Shown here piece after piece: positions 50,461 through 63,300 of a stretch of DNA of 64,000 nt (the first letter of the stretch is position 1; each line of letters opens with the position of its first letter). Made by a program: the position numbers and the translations under genes. This DNA comes from Capitella teleta. Lineage: Eukaryota; Annelida; Polychaeta; Capitellidae. Where the stretch lies: assembly GCA_000328365.1 (NCBI GenBank), contig KB309449.1, positions 342,457-406,456 of the forward strand, in the 5' to 3' direction. The notes beneath the pieces were generated by a model that searched no databases, had not been told where the DNA came from, and worked only from the letters and a program-made list of their open reading frames with translations.

Positions 50461-53400
50461 ACTAAAATCATATTGTGAGCCAATGTTATACATGTACTTT
50501 CAATCTTCATTGGAGGTTCCAAAGGCGGCGGATTATCAATTTGAACTCGTGGTTGGAACCCTCCATGCACCTTTATTCAATCATTGAAAACGAAAAAAAT
50601 TATAAAAAGAATGTTAGCAAGATGGACTTTGGCTGCATCCATTTTATTATCTGCTTTGGGGTGATCGAATATGAAGAGAAATTATGAAAGGCGACATCAA
50701 TGGGACATGCATGTGAGTGTGCATGGGTACATAAGAAACAGTTCTTACCTTGCACAGTTCAGTCGGCATCTAGGGTGAGATTTACCAAATACGCCAAGAT
50801 TCTTCCCACATCCAAAGAAATTCAAACTGCTCTATAAACAACAAAGATCACTGCAGAGAGCTGACATTTTTGTGCCGATAAGATTGCGAAGCATGTCAAG
50901 ATTTAAGCCTCACAATGATAGATCAGGGCGCTCCTTCCGGATCTCCGGCTCTAAAATACAAATTCAGGGACGAGCAACAATTCAACCACAATTATTCGAA
51001 AGTGTGCATCAGCAGACATTGGCATCAAAGTGCTGCTCAGTCAAACACATTATTAAAGCAAGTCTCGATCTCCCACCAGTACTGAATCATTCGGACGACG
51101 CATATATCCAGGATCAATTGATCAAACTCGAGAAATAGAAATTCAATATAGGGCTCTAAAATCCCATGTGGTGTGCATCAGAGCATACACCACCAGATGC
51201 CGTCTTGATTATAATTCACCCCAATCCTGACTCATATTCCCGTTCGGAATGAGCATGAGCTCCTTTCAACCCTATTTTGACCACATTCAGCTCAGCTAAG
51301 AGGTGGCTTTCAGGCTGATCTTAATTGACTGACGAAGCATCCGGATTTCTTCTCATCACGTGATAAGTATATGGATTAAAAAAAAAGGTAAAGGCATTTC
51401 ATTAGCACCCAAATCTGAAATTAATATAACAATTTATTCCGGGGCCATGAAAAAAACATTTCTTGGAACTGTTTTGTAATTCCCATTCGCTTCATGACCT
51501 CCAGGTGCCCATAATGTGTGCACGCATAATTAATTAATTATTCCTCATTAAACATCTTAGCTCTGGTTTGAGATGATCAAAATGATTCAATGTAGCTCTG
51601 TAATCAAATATAATGAGTTTTAAAGGCAAATGGTATCAACAAGAAATGTGTTTTAAACCATGGCCATAACAATAGTAAACATTACCCTTCTTCGTAACCT
51701 TGCGTGTAGCTGTTATGAGAACCAACCCATTTGGTTTTCTATAAAAGCAGTTTACCCATTGGAAGAAAAATATTATTGGTTCTATTGTTTACCACTGGAT
51801 GTGTTCACCGCCAGGGAGTATGTAATGCCCACCACTATGGGCAAGTAATGCTTGCTATAGTTGTTTGGCTATACAAGACATACAGCGTGCTGGGCATAGC
51901 ATATAAACTCCTTTCTCAACATAAAAATATGTCATAAACTTAGTCAACACAATGATTATGAGATGAGTTAGTTGTAGAAATACATGTCTGGTACTCACCG
52001 ACAGACGATTAAATTTTCGAATCAGTCATAAATATTCATCTCTGGTTCGTTGATCGGGATAAGGAATTCATTATTTCACTTCTTCAAATTGTATTTTCTC
52101 CAAAATAAGGATGCTTATTTTCTTGTTGAAACGTGAATGTACAAATAAGGTCATTTGCAGACGGCTGAAATGAAACGTCTGAGACGACGCATCGGATGAT
52201 GACGAGAGATCTCAATCTGATGGATTGTCTATTTCGTGATCTATGTTGATGGGTGTCATGATGCTAAATGGACGCAAGGCGAAGAGACGATTCCCTTTAC
52301 GCTGATGATCCATCCATCGCTGTGTTTTATGGAACTCTCGGATCTTTCAACTTGAAACCAATCAATAAGACAACAAAAACCATGCAAACATCGGCCTTTG
52401 TGTTGAGTTCTGTGGTACGCCATTCTATGAGGTTAGTACCACGTGACAGGTTAGAATTAATTCTTTGTACAATATGCATTCATCATGGCAATAAGGTTCA
52501 TCTAATCTCTCTGTCTCATTTATGTATATCACTCATCCGTTTCTTAGTGCTCGCTTAACTTCTTTACTTTAAATTACATTGCGAATGGAATAACAGTATC
52601 TGATTTAATCACCATTTTATGTTGGGCCATCCATCGCCGTTTGATTTCGTTCAAGAAAATGACTCCATGGTCAGCACGTCAATTTCGTTCGTTTAGCACT
52701 GTCCATTGCAGCATTTGTGAAGGAGTTTATGCTGTAGGTCACAGAGAACATGTTTCATCGCTCACTATAGTATATCACGTGAAAATGACCCCAAGCCATA
52801 CAGGTTTATGTCTCCTGTATCATATATGACAGGAAGCTGTAATGTGTTTCACTATAAACGCTTGATTGCATATTATCAATTCATCATTGCACTGGAGGCA
52901 TAATATATCCGCCACTCTTCAAATTTTTGGACCAGCAGCTAAGAGCTCTAGCTTTGAAATGTGAAATTGACTTATATGATTAACTTTATGTCAAAAGTGG
53001 TTAGTGGTTAATACACTGCATATCTGTGACGACTTGAATGCTGTAAATATTGATTATGGTAATTAGCTGAATGCTGACCATTCTCTCAAGAAGATGTCAA
53101 GAAAATTTTGAATATCAGCTCACGATCTCAATTATAAGGATGTGTCCAAACTCTAGAATGATAGATTAGATCTTAGACTGGAATAAAGCCAACACTACTG
53201 CTTTCCAGTGTCGCAGCTCAATGCATTTCGATTCACCTCCCAGCATTTGTCTTTGCAGTGTGTTTCGTTGCCTCTTCGTCGTTTCTCGTCCGGTCTTCCC
53301 AGCATTGATCTCATAAAGTAGACCGGATTTGTTTGATGCTCGGGATTTAGTTATCCTTGTTGGTTGTCGCAATGTCGGAAGTAGATCTTGCTTTTGATGA

Positions 53401-53806
53401 GCGTCTGATTATTTCCGCTATATTCCTCTATTCTTCCCTATAATCACCAGTTTTGATGTTGCACGCATTCTCCTCTTTTATCAGCACCGCCAGTGCTTTG
53501 GTTTTCTTTTTGGTTATTATTATTATTATTTTTGTTGTTGTTTGTTTTGCTTTGATCTGTCCTCTTATCTCTCATGTTACTTTTCGGTGTCAATCACAAT
53601 GTTAATTGTTGTCTTTTACTTCTAGAATTGTGCACAATTATTGCACGTGGAAAAGGTTCGAGATATCGCAAGTAAGAAAACCGCCCGAAATGAGAAATTG
53701 CGCGTGAAATAGCAACCAATAATCGAAATTATGACCCCCAAAAAATGAAATAAATACTAAACAGAATGCCCTTAACTCGCGCCCAGGGCACCATAGTAGC
53801 CCACTT
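50461..53806. other. Unannotated stretch
   Basis: No gene or transposon is supported. Open frames reach about 96 codons (52268-52558, + strand) without recognisable motifs. Confidence 0.45.
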
Positions 53807-53815
53807 GCCCGGATG

Positions 53816-54156
53816 CAAGGGGCACCGAATAGCTCAGTCGATTTGACCGGCTGAATGCAATCCTATGCCGACCATGGGGGTCGAGGTCCCGGGTTCGAGA
53901 CCCGATCAGGCCACGGGCTTTATGATTGTGCATTATAATTGTGATTCTTCAGTGACTCTGCAGTGCTGCCCAACTGCGTAACAAGGCCGGGCGCTGTGTA
54001 TTACTGTCTATGGTGGTATGCAGGATAAAGAACCCTTGGGATTTATCGATAAGAGTAGGGGGAAACCCCGGGTCCCGGGTCTTCTGTTCTGCCCCCGTAT
54101 CATCTGAATTGTTTGAGTGGATGCCGCAAAACCCCATCATGCCATCATGTCATGTC
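53816..54156 (+). mobile_element. SINE family A, full-length copy
   Basis: The head carries an A box TAGCTCAGTCG (53830-53840) and a perfect B box GGTTCGAGACC (53892-53902). The body follows the reference copy at 12325 closely (AACAAGGCCGGGCGCTGTG, AAGAACCCTTGGGATTTATC, GGGGGAAACCCCGGG). The 3' end GCAAAACCCCATC is followed by a CATCATG-type tail instead of (ACTC)n. Flanking GCCCGGATG (53807-53815) and GCCCGGTTG (54157-54165) are a probable 9-bp target-site duplication with one mismatch. Of the copies here, this one keeps the best pair of Pol III boxes together with a complete body. Confidence 0.84.
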
Positions 54157-54165
54157 GCCCGGTTG

Positions 54166-54910
54166 TGATTTCACTCGCAATAGTTTTTATTTTGCTGCCT
54201 GACTTTCACATCTATAAACAAAATAGATCGACAAATCCTCAGAATCATCGTTATTCACTAATCCATTTATAGCTCTGAAGGAGCTAAATATAATTTAGAA
54301 TTTTATCCAACATTTTACGCCCTTCAAAGTATCCAGTGAGGGTTTCAGGTATCACAAAGCAAATATAAACTATCCAAGGCCAAACCGACAAACTCAATGG
54401 AAGATTTATGCAGACACGTTTCTGAAACAACCTTCTTCCTTTTTCTGCACTCCGGGTTATATGCGATTACATGTTTGCGTAATTCTTAGTGAATGCTCAG
54501 ATTTTTCTTTCGAAGGCATCTCAGACTTGGTGCAATATTTCGGGGCTTCAAGGTAAGGTTCCTGTTGTTCAAAGGTTTCTATGTAAACACAGGGGACACA
54601 TTTCATTCATCATGCCCTGCAATGTCCTTCTAAGAATTCTATTTCTTGTCCAAGTTTAAGGTCAGATGGAATTTATTCTTCAAAACATATTTCATTATAT
54701 TCATGATCAGATGCCTGGAATCCTGTATTATGATGCTTAATCTAGACCATTTCAATCAATTTTTAATTGTTTGAATAATAAAAATATTTTAGGGTGAGTA
54801 TCAAAACTGATTGCAAACAATCAGCGAGCTCTCTTGGGCACAAATCATGCTAATAATAATAATAACACCATTCTCCACTCTCAATAATCATGTTGTTCTC
54901 TTGTTTGTCT
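54166..54910. other. Unannotated stretch
   Basis: No supported feature seen. Confidence 0.5.
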
Positions 54911-55041
54911 CAATAATCAATAAAATGAAATAATTCAATAAATAAAATAATATTATAATAATAATATAAAAAATAATATGATAATAAAATGAAATGAAAT
55001 AATAATCAATAAAATGAAATGAATGATCAATAAAATGAAAT
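54911..55041. repeat. AT-rich (CAATAAAATGAAAT)-type repeat
   Basis: Imperfect recurrences of AATCAATAAAATGAAAT and AATAAT words form an AT-rich low-complexity region. Confidence 0.75.
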
Positions 55042-55391
55042 TCGACTTAAAAACATAGGTAATCAAATTAAGTCCATATATAATGTTCATTTCTAACATG
55101 TGTATGTTTAATTGTGTTGTGGTTGTCGTTTTTGTCAATTCCGAACATAGCATAGGAGCTTATGCTTGTTAGAAGCGTCCATCTCGGATGGCCTGATATA
55201 TTTATAGTTGCAGCTAATGAGGCTCGTTTTCCGAGAAATTGAGGCCCTTTGATCATCGCTCGGTTTCAATAGCGTTTGTCTCACCTTTCGTGACGTCACC
55301 ACTTTGTGAGCTCAAATAAAAATTCGGACAAAATCCTCAAAATGTGCGCTTTCTTGGCAACGCCTCGAACAGGCATCGGTCTTTATTTTTT

Positions 55392-55490
55392 CAGTGATGG
55401 GCGAATATTGAATTTGTCCGAATATTCGATGCCGAAGTTTTGTGCAGTCGATATTCGTCGAAGCCGAATACGGAGCCGAATATATAACCA
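55392..55490 (+). mobile_element. Possible hAT-type MITE terminus (single end)
   Basis: CAGTGATGGGCGAATA at 55392 followed by several CGAATATTCG and GCCGAATA words resembles the ends of hAT-derived MITEs. No opposite end or 8-bp duplication was found, so this stays a weak call. Confidence 0.25.
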
Positions 55491-57640
55491 CTCCATTGCA
55501 TTACTAGTACCTTCTTTGTATCGGCTAGTGAGCTCAATAAACTGACGCCTCATCCTGCAGCTGACCAATTAGGAACAGCTTCTCACATGAATGAAGAAAG
55601 AGATGCGTACTATTGAATGCTACACATGTAATTGAAAATAAAAAAAATCATATTTTCTTAAATGCATACCGGTAATAACATATCATATACTTTCACTTTC
55701 TTAGGTACATGCCTGCTGTACAAGATTTTTTTTTTTTTACAGCTTTATTGCTTTCATATACTACACCAGCTCGGTACGTGTATAATTTTAGTATTAGGTT
55801 CCTTGTGGAAGTTAATTTACGCTCCAAGTTCTGCTGCATTACAAGCTGACGTTAAACTGGGCATGATCATATATGCCATTCTGCAACATGCAGCTGAAGA
55901 CATGCATGCTGGACACGGCAAAAGCACTGCTCCTTCTTCATCACCTAGTTCAAACGCAGGCATAATTTAAACAAGAAAACAGCTACTGAGATCAAGCGAA
56001 AATGTGATGTGCGGAATTTCTCACTCATGAGAACGAAATCTGATGCTCGTGAACAGCAAAGAACCGGCTTATTTAAAAGTAACATCTGAAGGGGATAATC
56101 TTGTCGCTTATAACCGCTTGTTTTAATAATACATTTTCATCTATTTGCCACTTCTAGTTACTTTTGAATTGTAGTGCTGCCAAAATAAATGAAACTGATC
56201 ATTCATTTTTCTCTGTCTTGTTTCCGTACTCTATTCTCGACAGCCGCTTCGAATGCGACTCAGTGCATGGCTGATGAATCTACGATTTTATCACGCAAAA
56301 TCGTTTTCGTTGAAATGTTTTGCAATAGTTTGATACTGCTGACAATCTAAAAAAAAAAAAAGAATTCTTTGAAATCAAACATAAGCGATTTAACATGGGA
56401 AAGAGAGAACGCCATAGATGTTTGTCCGCACTTTTCCGCGCATGCGCAGTGCGGGATTCTATTTTCAGCTCTTTTCGGCCTGTGAGACAAACGCTATTCT
56501 CGCTATTCTTACGCAAAGATGACGCTATAGTCCCTCTGCATTGAAATGTTAGTTGCTTTATGTGCGTCTTGTATCAGGTACGGTATCCCGTTGATTAAAT
56601 TGATGACGATGACGAAATGGCCTGAAGTACACCATAAGGGTGATTGAACTCTACAGCAGCCTATATTGATTAAATCTGAGCCTGTCTAGTCACTTGTTTG
56701 TCATTTCGCACACGTACTGATGAGTCACGAGATTATTTCGGGAGCGTCTGGTACTCCTAAGGGTGTCTACTGAACTTTCCTCTCGAAACAATGTACGTAT
56801 TATCTAATAATGATGAAAAAAATAGACAATTAAATTTTGTGTAATATTATGCCGTCTGTTATCAATTATACCACTCAGTGAGTCTACCAGCCAATCAGCC
56901 TTGTTCATTTGAGTGCATAATTCGTGCATAATGAACGCGTATAAATAAACAAATAGCATAGATTACTCTTGCCATTCATCTTATGTCTCAAAATGCAATT
57001 TCATAACGTCTCCGCTCAATAGCGGCCGTTATGATTATTCTTACGAATCGTGGATTTGCCGTGGGTAAAACCAGTCTCGTTGGCTATTTGGCTCCAGATT
57101 CATTTTAACATAATTCCTCCGAGCATAACCATCCCCTTTCTGTGACTTATCCTTTAATTTATCATTGATAACAAGTATAAGAATTGAGCACCTAGAATTA
57201 CGCGCAACCATGGCAACAAAGGAGCGTCATGCAAATGACGATTTTTTATCCCGAATATTCATTTCTTGCCATCGTACTGAGAAGATCTGGTAATAAACAT
57301 TGTTCCTTTTTCTGCGTGCATAAAACCTAATATGAGACGTTATCATAATAATAGAACATAAAACTACGCTTATATTAGATCACCTAGCTAGCTCTATACT
57401 CTGTGAGGCCGAGATACTACTACTACTGCAGTCTGTATTGGGACTAGAAATGCGTCGTTTTTGCCTTACACGATTGGTTAAGCACAAGCTGTTGTTGTGA
57501 AGGATAGCCACTACAGCTGCTAAAACTCATAACTGAGGTGTTCCAGAATCAGTTCTTGAATCCACGCTGCTCAACGCACCCATTGGCTCCTTAGCTACCC
57601 CCAAGACTGTATAAAGTGAATTACCACATACTATTTTACA
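55491..57640. other. Unannotated stretch
   Basis: No supported gene. A T-run and a short A-run occur near 55727 and 56350. Confidence 0.45.
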
Positions 57641-57644
57641 GCCT

Positions 57645-57815
57645 GAAATCGATAGTTCATGTACGTAATTCTAGATGGGTCAGTATAAACTGAAACTGAA
57701 TTTAAGTCCCGACCTAAGAGACTGTACATTGGTATGTAGTAACCCAGTGGAATCGAACCCCTTACCCTTGGATTGTACTTCCAACGCACTGCCACTCTAA
57801 CTTTCAATCTCATCA
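57645..57815 (-). mobile_element. tRNA-Val-like SINE or tRNA pseudogene
   Basis: On the minus strand a perfect B box GGTTCGATTCC (57747-57757) is preceded by a 5-bp anticodon-like stem TTGGA...TCCAA with a 7-base loop AGTACAA, a 5-base variable loop and a T-arm AGGGG-TTCGATT-CCACT. Upstream GTGGCAGTGCGTTGG is A-box-like. The loop would put TAC (Val) at the anticodon position, but the invariant T33 is G and the acceptor arm does not pair, so it is not a working tRNA. The continuing sequence towards 57645 has no tRNA structure, as in a SINE body. It is clearly unrelated to SINE family A. A degenerate tRNA pseudogene is the alternative. Confidence 0.5.
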
Positions 57816-57819
57816 ATTA

Positions 57820-60141
57820 GTTTTATCCGCCATGTGTTATCAAATTACTCTGCTTAAATGTTTACCATAGCATATTTGTGATAAATTTCACGCTTTATAA
57901 AAATAGAAATCATTATCCCCAACAGTGCATTCCCAGATCCCAGACATTCCCTGTGTCCCTGGGGCCGAATACAAAGATGCGCAATCATCCCCAATAGGTA
58001 AACCTCAAGTACGCATCTCTGACACACGGCATCATTAATCAGTGGAGCAATGCATTCGAATTGCGCATTGCTTCCGTCGATCGCCCTAATTGCAATGCTC
58101 AAACGAAGTATGAGTCCTATCTGCATTTATAGTATTCCATTCGTTCATCACGATCTTTCTATATTTGAAATATGTCTAAATCTACGCAATGTTTGATGGG
58201 CTTTGTTCACTTCTTCATTGCTAATAAGAAGCTAACTATAACCAGACATGTGACCCATAAAAGCGGACAAACTTTAATGGCAACAAACAGGTAAGACTTG
58301 AAAAGATCTTTGAAGGAAGACATCATTCTCCCAAGATTGAATCCAGCTGACGCAAGACAAAAATATTTCATCGCCGAAATGTTAGACACCGAAGATCTGT
58401 GCAGCTAATATAATTGTACATTTATTAATTAATAAGATATTGTTCATACTTGATAATGCTTTCCTTCTTGTGAACTAGTTACTAATTATGCAGACAATTC
58501 GCCAGCTGAGAGTCAAGTGCCAACATTTGCATTTTAAGTAAGTGAGCCTCAAAATCTAAGAAGCGAGTGTTGTGCATATTGTTCTTTTCAATACTCACCC
58601 TGAGGTTTCATTCAAATAGGTATTGTTAGACACAATATATCTGATGTAATGAGGCCTCATGAAATATTTTTTCATTACCTCTAAAAAAGAAACAGAACAA
58701 TAATAATAATATATTCTATAAAATACATCATCGTGATACAATTGCATTCTATCTAATGTTCATTACGCTTTATTCCAATCTGCAACATGCCGGCCCCGTA
58801 TATACACAGAGAAAATTCGTTATCTTCCTCACTCATTGATGGAGATAAATTTTTAGTCTTCATAACAATTGTGTCATTTTACATCATAAATACTTCGTGT
58901 ATCAGCGTTTCATATCAAAACCGTCAATTTTTCAATCAATTGTCTAGTGTCGCTTTAGTAATAAACCAGCGGCACTTCCCCTGAAGCGCCATTCACATAA
59001 TTATCATTTGCGGGCGTGCGTGCGGAAAACGCACGAGACGAGGAGGCAATTGATGGGTACTGATGACAAATCGAAAGTAATACTTTTCGGTCACCTCGGA
59101 TAAACTTCTTCGACTCGTGATTAGACAGTCAAAATTTCTTCCAACCAGAATCGTCAAAGTCATCTCAATACGTCTGCGCACTGTTACAATTGCAAATTAA
59201 TGAGAACTGCATTTTTGATAACATCCGGTTTTCATCATAACGATTCTCTCGGTTGCAGTCATAACGGTACTATTCACCAAGGACACGATCAGGGTTTCTC
59301 TGTAACGCATGTCGTTAGATCACAAACTCAAAATGTTATCGTCTTCTACCTGATGTGACGTTATGTTAATTAAGACCATTCATTATTTGTGTTCAAAATC
59401 GGGCGAACATTGATCATAAGAACATCTGAAAAGCATTTGAATTTGTCTTTTATTCCTAATCAGCCAGCTAATCAAAACGTTTCGTATAAAACGTTTGCTA
59501 TTTATTGAACGCGTATGGCGTCATGGTAAAATACGGATTGTGACTAAAATGCGGAGCCATACGAAGTGCGGATTTCGGGCGAAATTAAGTACTGACAGCA
59601 TTCCAGTACATCACTGATTGATGTTTGTTGTTGTTTGCGTGCTCCATGATTCCTTTGTTAGGGTTATTGTCGTTAGATTTCAAAGTGACATAACCTTTGA
59701 CATATTTCATATTCAGTTGGTTTAAGTACATATCATGGCATCGACATCGACTTCATCCTTATCGAACTATAGCCTTGTTTTTTTCATATATATTTTATAT
59801 TTGCCTAATTCGTTCTTGTTACCTTTGTATTACCCAGTCATGATATGTTCACCACATATATTTATGACGTCACCTAGCCATGATCCATCTGTTTGATAAA
59901 ATCAATTCCTCTTCCTCATAAATCACGATTTTCACAATATATACGTCATACTACATATCATTAGTACTTACTACACTTGTAATGATGTTTTACTAATCAC
60001 TATGTGTCCTTCGATTTTATATTCATTTATATTCATAAAATGTTTCACTTAACGCCAACCTTTTAGTTCTAATACTTGTTTAATGTTGATGTTGACGGTC
60101 ATTCCATATCATTTTTTTGAACTCATCAAGTCCATTTGAAA
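57820..60141. other. Unannotated stretch before a gap
   Basis: No supported gene or repeat. It contains a TGACGTCA palindrome at 59865-59872. Confidence 0.45.
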
Positions 60142-60235
60142 NNNNNNNNNNNNNNNNNNNNNNNNNNNNNNNNNNNNNNNNNNNNNNNNNNNNNNNNNNN
60201 NNNNNNNNNNNNNNNNNNNNNNNNNNNNNNNNNNN
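60142..60235. other. Assembly gap (94 N)
   Basis: Ninety-four N, adjoining a SINE head. Unlike the 50-N placeholders this may be a sized gap, but it is too short for the missing SINE body of about 230 bp unless that copy is truncated. Confidence 0.98.
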
Positions 60236-60330
60236 TGGCCTGATCGGGTCTCGAACCCGGGACCTCGACCCCCACGGTCGGCATAGGATTGCAGTCAGCC
60301 GGTTTAACCCACTGAGCTATTCGGTGCACC
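60236..60330 (-). mobile_element. SINE family A, head only (body in gap)
   Basis: The minus strand reads GGTGCACCGAATAGCTCAGT, then GGGTTAAACCGGCTGACTGC, and a perfect B box GGTTCGAGACC (60247-60257), with an A box at about 60309-60319. It is a clean copy of the family's tRNA-like head, and the body would lie in the gap. No target-site duplication can be checked. Confidence 0.78.
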
Positions 60331-63300
60331 CACGCTACGCAACCGACAATGCAGCATGATCCTCGGCAGATTACATCTCGTGGAAGTAAAACAGTCCACA
60401 GCTGACGAGGCTTATCATTCATCTGAAGGTCCGTACTCAGTCCTATAACTCGGACATTCTCTCAGCTGATAAGCGCGTCATTGTGGAGGACATAATGTCC
60501 TAATAAATAACACATAATGGATATAATATGCACGGTGAGGTCAAGTGAGAGCGGATACAACAGATGAGATATATTTCCACAGTGTTACAGACGAATTTGG
60601 GATGAAGGAATTACAATGCCGTTTGCATCATGCTTGGCAGAGGCGGCTGTTTCTTCTGGAGGACAATGCAAGTGACAGTTTGACAGAACTATTTTGCTCA
60701 CGTCAAACACAGCCGTGTCATTGGATGATGACATGTGGCCAGATAACATATTGTAAAAATATATTTCATAGTCTGTCAAGAATTAATGCTGAAATGGGTG
60801 CAGTAAAATTGGTAATTGCTATCACCTACGGTGTAATGTTCAGCAGATAGCAGCACAAAGGGCACACTCATCCCATCCGTAGAAGAAAAAGAAGAGTTGA
60901 TTGAGCAGTTGTTGAATTATAATCAGTGGAGCTCACTCCTTTTCCACTCCATCTGCGGTCCACCTTTGACGCTGCGGCATAAATTGGTCAGCGGTTGGTT
61001 CTGACAATATTTTATACCATTGCAATTATTTATTTATTTATTTATACAATTATTTTTATATACATTTTGCAGCTAGGACGCCTACTTACGAACCGGATCT
61101 AAAATGTTTCATTTTGTTCGCTGTCGTTGTGACCTATGTGCTGTGCATCTTTAGCGGGATGGATCCTTAAAATTTTACTTTGTTGCTGTAGCAATGGCTA
61201 ATTGTGCGATGAGTGTTTAGAGATGCAACCCTAATACTCAACCTTGGAATTATCACTCAAGAAAGGTGACCTTGTATGTTGAAGCTGAAGACCACATATT
61301 TACAATGCATTAACTGACCAAGGTTTTAGAGAGACAGTGAATTTGTTACTTTTTTTTCTATTTATTTTTTTTTCCAGCATCAGAGCTTAATCTAGTCAAA
61401 TATATGTACTAGTCCCCCTAATCCTCCTCAAATCTCACATAATAGACATACGTATGAGGTCTGCCCTCAGGAACCTTTAAACCGCCCCTGGTAAATGCCC
61501 CTGAGATTGAAATAGATACAACTGCCAATGTTCTCAATTTGGAAAATTTTCTCTTTCAACCCTGCCTACTGAATGCGTGGGTGGTAGCTGAAATCGGTTC
61601 ATTGGGGACGCAAGTTACCCAAGCACAAATATAGATGTAAATTGTTCGATAAATGGCCAAATCTCAAACGCCTACAAAAGGCAAAATACTACGCTATTCG
61701 TGTATAGTTTCTTTATGGTTATAAAATTAGCTTCTCTGTAAGTCTACATTTGCCATTATTAGATTGATTAGGACCAGAAGATCTCTTGATAAACCAGAGG
61801 TAGCCAAGGATTCAAATTGGGCTCATGAACAATCGATTCCATTACTTCAGTTCGTTGTTGATACAAGCATAAAATGATAGATAATTCGTACAGCTCCAGT
61901 ACGAGATATAATTTGGTGATTCACCATTCTAAATTGTCGATTAATCTCTCGGTTCCTGAAGGGTCTGGAACAATTTCAGACGTCGTACTTCACAGCTGCT
62001 CGACAAGTACAATAGTCGCTCGCTATATTAAGTTCATCAAACACCCATGCCGAAATAAAATCGCCGGGCATCTTTATGGATTCGCCCAACGCCCCACGTG
62101 GACCAATAAACAAAAGAAAGAGTCGAACAGACAAACAGGCCAAGCAAGCAGTTTTCTCGCACAGATAATCATAAAATTTGATGGAGCACTGGAGCGAAAA
62201 ATGTCTCATGAAATCAGATGTACGAGGTGGGCGATCTGCTTGGATATTTAGGACGCTCAGTCCCGTCGGTGACTGCTCGAGGTGCGCTCAATTAGGCAGA
62301 ATTGCGATTGCAAATTGGTTGTGAAACAACGATTTCTATTTTTTATTTTTTTTTTTGTACTTTTTTTGTACTTTTTTTTTTCTTTTTGTGGTAATGTATA
62401 TTTATATTTAGTACAAAGAGAAGAAGGAACAAATCATATTTGAAACTGGCTTGGGTCAATCGAGCACTCCTATATAAAGGCATGCTGATGCGTCACGGCA
62501 TTAATCAATGTGGTTTTCGTCATTGGTCCTCTTTATTTGTTGTGCTCATTTAATTAGCAGTATATGCAGGTAGCTAAAGCACCTTTTAGTTTTTGCTGAG
62601 ACTGCAAAAATTTGAAGCGACCAGCTGAATGAGCTGATTGCGTATTCTGCTCATTGAACCGCAGTGAATTAAGATGAGCCTCTCTGAACGACAACACTGA
62701 TCTTGAAATACTCTTCTCATAAAACCTGCATTGGGGTAATTTCATCTCGAGCTTCATCAGGTTTAGGGTCAGCAATATGGCACGGGGTACGTGATATCGC
62801 ACGTGCTCAAGTCGCGCATTTATACGAAAACCTTACAAACCGAACTGAATGACCCGCAGGACAATGCACGCTCAATGATAGAAGTGCGACCGCCATAATA
62901 CTAATAAAAGGTGGTCTGTTATACTTTGACGCTTTCCTTACGCCGATTTAACAGACCATCACTTAGTCTCACTCAGCGACACAGAAGCTGAGCTGAAAAT
63001 TACAGCCTATCATCAGTTGCCGCCATAAATCAGACCAAGCGGAGGGCATTCACAAGGAAAGACGAGCCATGTCCGGAGCGGCTGATGTCGCACGAGACGT
63101 GTGTCTACGTCATCCAGCTGCCATTTCCAAGCGGAAGGGGTGACGTTTTCGTTTACGTGTGTTCTATTAGTCGTATTACTCACCGGGCAGCGTGGAAAAA
63201 TGCAGCAGCTTTCTCTGTATACAGAATATCAGTCATGTAGATTGGAATAAAGGTTCACAGCAGGTCTCTTTCCTGGAAAGGGGGGCGGGGTGTGCGTTGA

